A stretch of DNA of 64,000 nt from Nostoc sp. TCL26-01 (lineage in GTDB: Bacteria; Cyanobacteriota; Cyanobacteriia; Cyanobacteriales; Nostocaceae): assembly GCF_013393945.1 (NCBI RefSeq), contig NZ_CP040297.1, positions 2,062,804 to 2,126,803 of the forward strand, written 5' to 3'. The translations under genes were made by a program, and so were the position numbers. The notes under the pieces were generated by a model, which was given only the letters and a program-made list of their open reading frames with translations, was not told where the DNA came from and did no database searches. Shown piece by piece: positions 1 to 8,492 of this stretch (its first letter is position 1; each line of letters begins with the position of its first letter).

Positions 1-546
1 CCTTTACCTTTACAAGGACAGATTCAGCTGAGTAATTCAGCTTTAGCTTTAGCAGCTGTGGAAGTTCTCCAAGCACAAGGTTGGCAGATTTCGGCAACAG
101 CAATTGTTAATGGCATGGCAAAAACTCAATGGCCAGGTCGAATGCAATGGGTGAATTGGCACAATCACAAATTATTAATTGATGGCGCGCATAATCCTGC
201 TGCTGCCCAAGTTTTGCGAAACTATGTAGATAGCCTCAAGCCTCCATCAGTAACATGGGTGATGGGAATGCTGGCGACTAAAGACCACGCTGATATTTTT
301 CAGGTTTTATTACAACCAAATGACCAATTATATTTAGTGCCTGTTCCTGATAACAAATCTGCTCATCCAGAGGAATTAGCCCAGCTAGCTATCAGTATCT
401 GTCCAGAACTAAGCCTTTGTCAAACTTCTTCAGATTTATTATTAGCACTAGAATTTGCCTGTAATGCTAGAGATAATTTAATAGTTTTATGTGGTTCTCT
501 CTATTTAATTGGACACTTTTTTAGTTGTGAAAAGAGGAATGGGTAA
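1..546 (+). CDS. folC: Folylpolyglutamate/dihydrofolate synthase, C-terminal part (5' end outside window)
   Basis: The reading frame is open from base 1, so only the C-terminal part of the enzyme is present. Known family role: ATP-dependent addition of glutamate to (dihydro)folate in the cytoplasm. The motif DGAHNPAAAQ near base 180 is the signature of the C-terminal domain of FolC/Mur ligases, and the opening residues LQGQIQLSNSALALAAVE match the end of the central domain, where a folate-binding loop precedes an N-x-A-x-A-L-A helix. It ends with TAA at 544-546. Family assignment is confident; full length and start cannot be judged. Confidence 0.88.
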   Translation, partial: PLPLQGQIQLSNSALALAAVEVLQAQGWQISATAIVNGMAKTQWPGRMQWVNWHNHKLLIDGAHNPAAAQVLRNYVDSLKPPSVTWVMGMLATKDHADIFQVLLQPNDQLYLVPVPDNKSAHPEELAQLAISICPELSLCQTSSDLLLALEFACNARDNLIVLCGSLYLIGHFFSCEKRNG

Positions 547-558
547 TAGTAAATCTTA

Positions 559-712
559 GAGGGTGTTTGAAAAGTTTCAGTAGGTATAAAAATGTCATTC
601 TGACTGGAGCGGAGCGTCAGGAAGAATCTAGGTTTTGTGGTACATACCGAGATGTTTCATTCCGCTACGCTGCATTCAACATGACAAAGAAACAGACTTT
701 TCAAACATCCTC
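559..712. mobile_element. MITE-like element, family A, copy 1
   Basis: A 154-bp element with imperfect terminal inverted repeats: AGAGGGTGTTTGAAAAGT at the left and ACTTTTCAAACATCCTCT at the right (17 of 18 match, counting one flanking base on each side). TTA flanks both ends (556-558, 713-715), consistent with a TTA or TA target duplication. A second 154-bp copy, nearly identical apart from a variable internal block, lies at 62809-62962, also between TTA triplets. It has no coding capacity, so it would depend on a transposase encoded elsewhere. Confidence 0.75.
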
Positions 713-983
713 TTATACCAATTCACTAAAAATCTGATACAGATCCAAACACGGAAACCGTTGTAAAATCAGAGTTTCTTAATTTTGAATTTTGCGTTCG
801 CGTAGCGTGTCGAAGACAAAAGTTCTGTAGGCGGGTTTCCCGCCGTAGGAACGCCACTTGCTATAAGCCGGGAAACCCGACGGCAGTTGCTACAAGTCGG
901 CAAAGCCGCCCAATGCACTGCCTCTCCAACGCAGTGGCTCAACTTTTCAAGACGAATTCTGAATTTTGAATTGGTATTAGAGG
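709..983. repeat. Long inverted-repeat element next to family A
   Basis: Ends are CCTCTTATACCAATTCA (709-725) and TGAATTGGTATTAGAGG (967-983), a 17-bp inverted repeat with one mismatch. The interior (about 800-930) is GC-rich and full of hairpins made of GGGTTTCCCGCC and GGGAAACCCGAC. The left arm begins inside the right arm of the family A element, so the two are nested or were inserted side by side. No protein is credible. Confidence 0.6.
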
Positions 984-1175
984 ATATAGCGATTTTCATG
1001 CCGATGAAGTACACCTGTCTAGTCAAGAAGTTGTAGGGGCGAGTTAAGTGAGATATTGGTGAATCATATCAGCACGGTTCAGTTAAGCAGAAAAGTAGGT
1101 TGGGTTGCGCTGTCGCTCAACCCAACAAAGTCCTGATACTATTGGGTTACTCTCCGATAAGGCTTACCCCTACAT

Positions 1176-1269
1176 TAGACATCTGGGGAAAATGAATGTA
1201 GAGACGTTGCAGTGCAACGTCTCTACAAGGATTTCGGGCAACGCAGAATTAATTTCTACCAGATGTCTA
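1176..1269. mobile_element. Small inverted-repeat element, family C, copy 1
   Basis: A 94-bp element with perfect 11-bp ends TAGACATCTGG and CCAGATGTCTA. Its middle is the palindrome GAGACGTTGCA / TGCAACGTCTC. A diverged 92-bp copy is at 62964-63055 and a partial reverse-oriented copy at about 19210-19263. The palindrome alone recurs at 41203-41227. Non-coding and MITE-like. Confidence 0.65.
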
Positions 1270-1662
1270 TTCTTCAAACCAACCTATACTAGTTGTAGTT
1301 TTTAGGCTTAACTGAACATATCCTCCCTACCACTCCTAGCCTAAGCAAATAATTTCAGGAATAAAAATTAATAAATATACATCTTAATTAACAAAGCATA
1401 ATATTTGTGTGAGTCATAAATACAACTAGTAATCAATCAAAAGTTGAAAAAAACAGGGTATTCCAGCTTGTGTTTTTGAGAATTCCCCACTACACTTCTT
1501 GCCTGAGTGTAAAGTTTAAGGAAATAGTTTTGTATTTCTTCATACGAAGTTTACAGTATATATACGCCAGATACTATTATTTATTTAATGTCAAAATATT
1601 ACAAAAAACTAAGGCATTTGCTTTGGATAACGATTGTTTAATACTAGTCATTGTAATTATCT

Positions 1663-4600
1663 ATGCAATCCCTGTGTCAACTTCTATGGCTACGATGCCT
1701 TAAATCAATTATTGACATTTCGCCACTGATGGTTGAGCCAGCAACGCTGTTGTCAGATGCTATTTCCCAGATGGTAAAACAAGGTGTGGATGTCTTGTTA
1801 GTTGGTAGTTTGCAGACACTTGGGTGGTTGTCAGAACATGATGTAGTGAAATTGGTAGCTTTGGGAATTGATTTGCCAACAACTCCCGTGTCCGCAGTCA
1901 TGAATCCTATAGAAATCAAATTAAAACTCTCAGATTTGGAAGATATCTCTAAAATAGTTTTATTATCACGGCAATATCAATCAAATTGCTTGTTAATTGT
2001 CGATGAAGAAGATCAACTAGTGGGAACAGTTAGTCATAAAAATGTTTGTCAAGTAATAGAACAAATAACACAGCTAAACCAGCAAATAGATATTGATGAT
2101 GACTGTTTAGCGCCCGCAGCAATGCCACTAACTAAGTCAGAACTAGGAATAGAAATAATGGAACTAGTTGATCACAGCTTAATCTGGCAGCACAGGAATA
2201 GACAACAACTGTTAGATATGAGCGATCGCCAAATGACTCAACAGCAACTAATGTTGCAGCTAATTCTCGATACCATTCCTGAGTGCATTTGCTGGAAGGA
2301 TATCAATTCCGTCTTTTTAGGCTGTAATCTGAATTTTGCCAGGATGCTAGGCTTTGAGCATCCAGAAGAGATTGTGGGTAAAACCGACGATGATCTGCTT
2401 GCCAATTATCAAGACGCAGACTTTTGCCGAGCATCTGATGCTAGAGTCATTAAGACCGGTACTCCTGAGTATCACATCATTGAACTCTTACTTAAAACCA
2501 ATGAGCAGCAAATTTGGTTAAAGACAAATAAAGTTCCCCTTCGTGATAGTGAAGGTAAGGTGATTGGTGTTCTCTGTACACTAGAAGATGTGAGCGAACA
2601 ACAAGCGGCACTACGCGATCGCCAAGAAGCACTCACTCAAAGTGAACAACGCTTCCGCAACTTGGTAGAAGCGAGTAGTGATTGGGTTTGGGAAGTTGAT
2701 GAAAATACTATTTATACTTACGCAAGTCCTCAAATCAGAGATATTTTAGGTTACGAACCACAGGAATTATTAGGTAAAACACCCTTCGACTTTATGCCAC
2801 CAGCAGAAGCCCAGCGTGTAAAAGATATTTTTGCACCCATTGCGGCAATGCAACAGCCATTTAAATTTTTGGAGAGTATTAACATTCATCGAGATGGTCA
2901 TTTAGTCATTTTGGAAACTAGCGGAGTCCCAATAGTTGATCTAACAGGTAAACTTTGTGGCTATCGGGGTATAGATCGAGATATTACAACGCGCAAACAA
3001 GCAGAGGTGAACCTACACAACACTCAGCAGCAATTACAAGCCATTTTAGATAACTCACCAACGGTAATTTTTGTCTTAGATACTCAAAATCGCTTTGTGT
3101 TGATTAATCAAGAGTATGAAAAGCTCATCAATTTTACCCAAAATGAAATCGTTGGCAAAAGTATTTATGATGTTTGGCCTGATGATATTGCTAAGAGATT
3201 TGCGTTAAACAATCATCTATTAATGACCAATGGTATTCCAACAGAAAGCGAAGAAGTCATTCCCCAACAAGATGGTTTACACACTTACCTAACTGTTAAG
3301 TTTCCTCTCAAAGATGTTCATGGTGTCACGTATGCAGTATGTGGGATTGCGACAGATATCACTGAACGTAAACGAGCAGAAGAAGAATTACGTCAGAGTG
3401 AAGAACGCTTCCGTTTATTGATAGCAGATGTCAAAGACTACGCAATTTATATGCTTGATCCTGAAGGACGAGTCATGAGTTGGAATTCTGGTGCAGAATG
3501 TATTACTGGTTATCAGACTACAGAGATTATCGGGCAAGATTTCGCTTGCTTTTTTGTGCCAGAAGATATAGCTAAAGCTTTACCAACTCAGCAACTAGAA
3601 ATTGCCGCAGCTACTGGGCGATATGAATGTGAAAGTCTTTTTGTTCGTAAAGATGGTTCACATTTTTGGGCAAATTGCATTTTAACGGCATTACGCGATC
3701 AAACTAGTAAATTACGTGGTTTTGCTAAGGTAACTCGTGATATTACAGAGCGTAAAATGGCAGAGGATTGTTTATTGCGTTTCCAGAAAGCAATTGAAAG
3801 CACAAGTGATGGTGTTGCCATTGAAGACAACCAAGGTATTGGTATTTATGTTAACCCGGCTTTTACGGAATTATATGGATATAACTTAGAAGAATTACAA
3901 GCGGTAGGTGGAATGTGGGTAATTTTCCATATGCCTGATGAACGTAGCCAAATCTTTACTAGTGTTCTCAAAGGGGAGTCTTGGCGGGGTGAGGTGACTA
4001 TGCGATCGCATGAGGGTAATCTATTACAAGTTGACCTCAGAGTTGATGCAATTAAAGATACTAATGGTAAAGTTGTCGGTACTGTATGTATTCATACAGA
4101 TATTACTCAACGTCAGCAAGTAGAAGAAGGTTTAAGATTACGTGATCGAGCGATCGATGCTAGCAGTAATGGGATTATTATTGCTGATGCTAGCATCCCC
4201 AACGGGCCGATTATCTACGTCAATCCAGCTTTTGAACGAATGACAGGCTACTTGGCAGAGGAAGTTATTGGTCAAAACTTTCGCCTCTTCCAAAGCGCTG
4301 ATATTGAACAACCAGGAATCCAAGAACTTAAACTAGCCATGCAAGCAGGCAAAGCTTGTACTGTAGTTCTCCGGAACTATCGTAAAGATGGTCGCCTATT
4401 GTGGAATGAGTTAAACATTTCCCCAGTTTACGACTCAACAGGTCAACTCACCCACTACATTGGCATTCAAACAGATATCACTGAACGCAAACAAGCAGAA
4501 ACAGCATTACTCATCAGCCAACAGCGACTGCAATATCTGCTTACCTCTAGTCCAGCCGTAATTTATACTTGTAAAACTTTGGGAGATTTTGGCGATATTT

Positions 4601-5610
4601 TTGTCAGCGACAATATCACCACTATAACTGGTTATGAAACTTGGGAGTTTATTCAAGATACAAATTTTTGGTCTAATCGTATCCACCCAGAAGATTTATC
4701 TTCCGTGTTGGCAGAATTTTCTCAAGTGTTAGAGAAAAGACAATACAAATTAGAATATCGCTTTCTCCATAAAGATGGTACATATCATTGGCTATATGAT
4801 CAAGGTCGGATAGTTGAAGATGACACAGGTAACCCAGTAGAAATGGTTGGTTACCTGATAGATATGACAGAACGCAAACAACTAGAAGAAGAATTAAAAA
4901 TCGCACTAGAAAAAGAAAAAGAACTCAGCGAACTCAAATCTCGCTTTGTCTCTATGACTTCCCACGAATTTCGTACACCATTAAGTACTATTCTGTCTTC
5001 ATCGGAACTACTAGAACACTATCGCCACAAATGGACAGAAGAAAAACAACTCATTCATTTACATCGGATTCAATCTGCTGTCAAGCGCATGACAGAGATG
5101 TTAAATGATGTTTTAGTCATTGGTAAAGCAGAAGCGGGAAAACTAGAATTCATCCCCACATCCTTCGATTTGATGGCTTATTGTCGTCATTTGGTCGGAG
5201 AAATACAGGCAAACATTAGCAATCAACAGCTGCACTTTATTAGTGAATATAAAACCATACCATGTTATATGGATGAGAAATTGCTAGGACATATTCTGCA
5301 TAATTTACTGGCAAATGCTATTAAATATTCTCCTGATGACAGCACTATTCAATTTACTTTTGACTGCCAGAATGAATATGCCATATTTGAAATTAAAGAT
5401 CAGGGCATTGGCATACCCCCAGAAGACATACCTCGGTTGTTTGAATCCTTCCATCGTGCCAAAAATGTTGGCAATATAGTCGGGACTGGCTTAGGTTTAG
5501 CCATTGTCAAAAAATGTGTTGATATTTATCAAGGTGAAATCTCTGTTGTTAGTCAACTGGGAATGGGGACAAAATTTACTGTGAAACTACCATTGAATAA
5601 TCAAATATAA
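1663..5610 (+). CDS. Multi-PAS sensor histidine kinase with N-terminal CBS pair
   Basis: A 1315-residue cytoplasmic sensor kinase; no membrane segment is evident. Residues about 15-135 form a CBS pair, a possible nucleotide-sensing module. Seven PAS/PAC units follow, ending near residues 307, 440, 564, 692, 812, 937 and 1066; most end in a D-I-T-x-R-K type linker. The kinase core has the H box SHEFRTPL with H1101 as phosphoacceptor, the N box HNLLANAIKYS with N1218, and G boxes DQGIGIP and GTGLGLAIV, so it should be active. No strong ribosome-binding site precedes the chosen ATG; an in-frame ATG at 1729 is an alternative but would cut into the first CBS domain. It lies 13 bases upstream of a receiver-EAL gene, its likely phosphorylation partner. 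Confidence 0.9.
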   Translation: MQSLCQLLWLRCLKSIIDISPLMVEPATLLSDAISQMVKQGVDVLLVGSLQTLGWLSEHDVVKLVALGIDLPTTPVSAVMNPIEIKLKLSDLEDISKIVLLSRQYQSNCLLIVDEEDQLVGTVSHKNVCQVIEQITQLNQQIDIDDDCLAPAAMPLTKSELGIEIMELVDHSLIWQHRNRQQLLDMSDRQMTQQQLMLQLILDTIPECICWKDINSVFLGCNLNFARMLGFEHPEEIVGKTDDDLLANYQDADFCRASDARVIKTGTPEYHIIELLLKTNEQQIWLKTNKVPLRDSEGKVIGVLCTLEDVSEQQAALRDRQEALTQSEQRFRNLVEASSDWVWEVDENTIYTYASPQIRDILGYEPQELLGKTPFDFMPPAEAQRVKDIFAPIAAMQQPFKFLESINIHRDGHLVILETSGVPIVDLTGKLCGYRGIDRDITTRKQAEVNLHNTQQQLQAILDNSPTVIFVLDTQNRFVLINQEYEKLINFTQNEIVGKSIYDVWPDDIAKRFALNNHLLMTNGIPTESEEVIPQQDGLHTYLTVKFPLKDVHGVTYAVCGIATDITERKRAEEELRQSEERFRLLIADVKDYAIYMLDPEGRVMSWNSGAECITGYQTTEIIGQDFACFFVPEDIAKALPTQQLEIAAATGRYECESLFVRKDGSHFWANCILTALRDQTSKLRGFAKVTRDITERKMAEDCLLRFQKAIESTSDGVAIEDNQGIGIYVNPAFTELYGYNLEELQAVGGMWVIFHMPDERSQIFTSVLKGESWRGEVTMRSHEGNLLQVDLRVDAIKDTNGKVVGTVCIHTDITQRQQVEEGLRLRDRAIDASSNGIIIADASIPNGPIIYVNPAFERMTGYLAEEVIGQNFRLFQSADIEQPGIQELKLAMQAGKACTVVLRNYRKDGRLLWNELNISPVYDSTGQLTHYIGIQTDITERKQAETALLISQQRLQYLLTSSPAVIYTCKTLGDFGDIFVSDNITTITGYETWEFIQDTNFWSNRIHPEDLSSVLAEFSQVLEKRQYKLEYRFLHKDGTYHWLYDQGRIVEDDTGNPVEMVGYLIDMTERKQLEEELKIALEKEKELSELKSRFVSMTSHEFRTPLSTILSSSELLEHYRHKWTEEKQLIHLHRIQSAVKRMTEMLNDVLVIGKAEAGKLEFIPTSFDLMAYCRHLVGEIQANISNQQLHFISEYKTIPCYMDEKLLGHILHNLLANAIKYSPDDSTIQFTFDCQNEYAIFEIKDQGIGIPPEDIPRLFESFHRAKNVGNIVGTGLGLAIVKKCVDIYQGEISVVSQLGMGTKFTVKLPLNNQI

Positions 5611-5623
5611 ATTGAGGTAGAGA

Positions 5624-6835
5624 ATGATTAAAATTTTAGTAATTGAAGATGAAGAATCAGTCAGAGAAAATATTCTAGATTTGCTAGCAGCAGAAGATTT
5701 TTCTACTATAGCTGCTGCCAATGGCAAAATTGGCATAAATTTAGCTTTAGCAGAATTTCCTGACCTAGTTTTATGCGATATGATGATGCCAGAAGTTGAT
5801 GGTTATGGTGTATTGACAGCGTTACGCCAAGAACCATTAACAGCAACTATTCCTTTTATTTTTCTCACAGCTAAATCAGCTAAAGCAGATTTTCGTCAAG
5901 GTATGGATATGGGTGCAGATGATTATCTAACCAAGCCATTTACCAGAGCAGAATTATTGAGCGCTGTGATGAATCGGCTAGAAAGACAAGCTACGTTAAA
6001 AAAGTATTTGAGCAATCAAAATTTAATTAAAACATCATCTCCAAAATTGCAGTTATTAGAGATGGGGTTACATAAAGTGATTAAGCAACAAAATTTTCAA
6101 GAATTTGTGCTGTATTATCAACCAATAGTTAATATTAATTCTGGCAAAATAGTTGCAGCCGAAAGTTTATTACGTTGGCATAGTCCGGAGTTAGGTTTTG
6201 TTACTCCTACAGAATTTATTCCCATAGCCGAGTCCACAGGTTTAATTGTGCCGATTGATCAGTGGGTAGTAAAAAACGTGTGTCAGCAAATTCAAACCTG
6301 GCATAAAGCTGGAGTAGAATGTTTGACAATTTCGGTCAACTTATCAGCAATGGAATTTAATACACCAGATTTTATTCAACAAATTACAGATGCTTTAAAA
6401 ATTAATAATTTGTCTCCACATTGCTTAGAAATAGAATTAACAGAAAGCATGATTATGCAAGATTTAAACATTACGATTGTTGCTATGAAAAAATTACAAT
6501 CTCTAGGAGTGAAAATTGCGATCGATGATTTTGGCACTGGTTATTCTTCTTTAATCTACTTGAAAAATTTACCAGTCAGTACTCTAAAAATCGACCGCTA
6601 TTTTATTCATAATGTAGATGAAGATATCCAAAAGTCTGCTATTACCAAAGCTTTAATTGAAATGGCACATAACATGAATATACAAGTGATTGCTGAAGGA
6701 GTCGAAACGGAAGCAGAGTTGGCATTTCTCAAGCAAAACAAATGTGATGCTATGCAAGGTTTTTTGTTCAGTCGTCCATTACCAGCAGCAGAATTTGAAA
6801 ACTTTTTATGGACTAACAAGCATTTGACTGTTTAA
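5624..6835 (+). CDS. Response regulator with EAL (cyclic-di-GMP phosphodiesterase) output
   Basis: A 403-residue protein. Residues 1-120 form a receiver domain with phosphoacceptor D52 (LCDMMMPE) and conserved K104. From about residue 140 an EAL domain follows. The signature reads ESL, and the remaining active-site motifs are present: SVNLSAMEF, ELTES, IDDFGTGYSS, LKIDR, IAEGVET and QGFLFSRPLP. By family knowledge this hydrolyses cyclic-di-GMP, and nothing needed for catalysis looks missing. GAGG lies a few bases before the ATG, and the gene starts 13 bases after the PAS kinase, so the two are probably co-transcribed, with the kinase setting phosphodiesterase activity (inference). Confidence 0.9.
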   Translation: MIKILVIEDEESVRENILDLLAAEDFSTIAAANGKIGINLALAEFPDLVLCDMMMPEVDGYGVLTALRQEPLTATIPFIFLTAKSAKADFRQGMDMGADDYLTKPFTRAELLSAVMNRLERQATLKKYLSNQNLIKTSSPKLQLLEMGLHKVIKQQNFQEFVLYYQPIVNINSGKIVAAESLLRWHSPELGFVTPTEFIPIAESTGLIVPIDQWVVKNVCQQIQTWHKAGVECLTISVNLSAMEFNTPDFIQQITDALKINNLSPHCLEIELTESMIMQDLNITIVAMKKLQSLGVKIAIDDFGTGYSSLIYLKNLPVSTLKIDRYFIHNVDEDIQKSAITKALIEMAHNMNIQVIAEGVETEAELAFLKQNKCDAMQGFLFSRPLPAAEFENFLWTNKHLTV

Positions 6836-6989
6836 TGCTCAAATTTTTAAAATTTATCATTTTCTTAACAACACCTAATTAATTGCCCGTGCTGTAATTT
6901 AGTAATCCTGATTAATTAAGATTTGATATTATTATGAATTTTCTATGATCTTTATAGTGTATAATAACCAATTTTATTTTTAAATTAAT

Positions 6990-8099
6990 ATGAGTAAAAT
7001 TTTAGTTATTGAAGATGACATCAATGTTCGTCAAAATATTTTAGAACTACTACATAGTGAGGGATTTAACAATATACTTGAAGCTCACAATGGACGTATG
7101 GGTGTGCAATTAGCGCAAGCAGAAATTCCTGATTTAATTATTTGTGATGTCATGATGCCAGAACTAGATGGTCATGAAGTATTAAAAACGTTACGTCAAC
7201 AGCCAGAAACGGCAATGATTCCTTTAATTTTCTTAACTGCTAAATCTGACAAAACCGACTTCCGTCAAGGCATGGCACTGGGGGCAGATGATTACGTGAT
7301 TAAGCCCTTTACTAGAGTAGAGTTATTAACAGCAATTAGTTGTCGCTTAGAAAAACACAGTATTATTAAACAGCACAGCCAACAAAAACTGGAAAATTTA
7401 CGTAATAGTATAGCTCTATCTCTCCCTCACGAAATGCGAACACCTTTGAATGGGATTTTAGGTTTTTCACAGTTTATGATGGAAGAAAGCGAGAGCCTAG
7501 ATGCCGGAACAATTCGGGATATGGCTGAGTCTATTTATTTATCTGGTGAACGTTTATTTGCGTTGATTCAAAATTTTTTGCTGTATGCAGAACTAGAGAT
7601 TATTGCTACAGATTCAGAACAAATTAAATTACTACAAAGCCAAAATACTCTATTTCCTACTCTTTTATTAACGAATATAATTACGGAAAAAGCTATAAAA
7701 GTAGGTAGAAAAGCCGATTTGCAAGTCAATTTACAACCGTGTAATGTGAAAATCTCGCTAGAAAAGCTGACTAAAATTATCGAAGAATTGGTTGATAATG
7801 CTCTCAAATTTTCCCCTGCGGGAAGTCCCATTCAAATTAATACTGAGTTGGTTAATAATACATTAACTTTAAATTTTATAGACTACGGGCGCGGGATGAC
7901 CGCAACACAAATTGCTGAATTAGGTGCTTATCAGCAATTTGAACGTAAACTTTATGAACAACAAGGCTCAGGCTTAGGATTAATTATTGCTAAACGTCTA
8001 GCAGAATTACACGGCGGCAATCTGAAGATTAAAAGCCAGCCAGATGAAAAAACTATTGTGCAAGTAATGCTACCTGCAAGTACGTTACCCAGGAAGTGA
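6990..8099 (+). CDS. Receiver-histidine kinase hybrid (REC-HisKA-HATPase)
   Basis: A 369-residue protein. An N-terminal receiver (D53 in ICDVMMPE, K105) is followed directly by a short kinase core: H box LPHEMRTPLNG with H147, N box EELVDNALKFS, and GSGLGLIIAK. Receiver-first kinases of this type usually take a phosphate from an upstream kinase and relay it to another regulator. The receiver is close in sequence to that of the preceding gene, suggesting duplication within the cluster. The 154-base AT-rich gap before it could hold its own promoter. It is the last gene of the sensory cluster; repeats follow. Confidence 0.88.
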   Translation: MSKILVIEDDINVRQNILELLHSEGFNNILEAHNGRMGVQLAQAEIPDLIICDVMMPELDGHEVLKTLRQQPETAMIPLIFLTAKSDKTDFRQGMALGADDYVIKPFTRVELLTAISCRLEKHSIIKQHSQQKLENLRNSIALSLPHEMRTPLNGILGFSQFMMEESESLDAGTIRDMAESIYLSGERLFALIQNFLLYAELEIIATDSEQIKLLQSQNTLFPTLLLTNIITEKAIKVGRKADLQVNLQPCNVKISLEKLTKIIEELVDNALKFSPAGSPIQINTELVNNTLTLNFIDYGRGMTATQIAELGAYQQFERKLYEQQGSGLGLIIAKRLAELHGGNLKIKSQPDEKTIVQVMLPASTLPRK

Positions 8100-8492
8100 G
8101 GGAGTGCTGAGTGCTGTTAGCGGAAGCGGGGCGTTTAGCCCGTGCTGAGTGATGAGTGAGGGAGTGAGGGAGTGAGGGAGTGAGGGAGTGCTGAGTGATG
8201 AGTAATGCGTAATGACCAATGACTATTGACTATTGACTATTGACTATTGACTATTGACCATTGACCATTGACCATTGACCATTGACTAATAAAAGCTTGG
8301 GCATTACTCAAGATGCAAATTGCCCTTGGGCAATGCCGTAAGCTAGTTGGGTATGTAGATTTGGCTGACTCAATGACTATTATCTGTAACTGATGTTTGC
8401 GATCGCGTTGGGTTTTTCGTTTAAGTTAGAGTATAAATTGTATATGTTGTATACAAATGGGCAGACTAGTATCATAGTTCGGTGGTACACCA
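8100..8492. repeat. Intergenic repeats: REP-like hairpin plus heptamer tandem array
   Basis: 8100-8200 contains runs of GAGTGAGG around a GC-rich unit (AGCGGAAGCGGGGCG then TTTAGCCCGTGCT). The same unit occurs in reverse orientation near 17287-17330 and 61165-61215. 8213-8287 is a tandem heptamer array of TGACTAT turning into TGACCAT, the short tandemly repeated type known from heterocystous cyanobacteria. Nothing is recognised from 8290 to 8492, which probably contains the promoter of the NACHT gene. Confidence 0.75.

Larger units (their letters stand above)
547..1662. other. Gene-poor, repeat-rich spacer
   Basis: No convincing gene lies between folC and the histidine kinase. The first 720 bases are built from three inverted-repeat elements listed separately (559-712, 709-983, 1176-1269) plus a short GGTTGGGTTGCGC/GCTCAACCCAAC hairpin at about 1099-1125. 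From 1270 to 1662 the DNA is AT-rich with no clear repeat; it probably holds the kinase promoter, but no unambiguous -10/-35 pair was identified. Confidence 0.6.

Noticed and set aside
769-1305. Open frames in the first repeat region
   Set aside because: They are made of inverted-repeat element DNA with no protein-like features.
1470-1703. 77-codon plus-strand frame upstream of the histidine kinase
   Set aside because: AT-rich, overlaps the kinase start and has no recognisable motif; more likely a leader or promoter region.
8213-8287. Regular short repeats that could suggest a CRISPR array
   Set aside because: Units are contiguous heptamers without spacers; the same class occurs in many spacers of the window. 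No cas gene is present.
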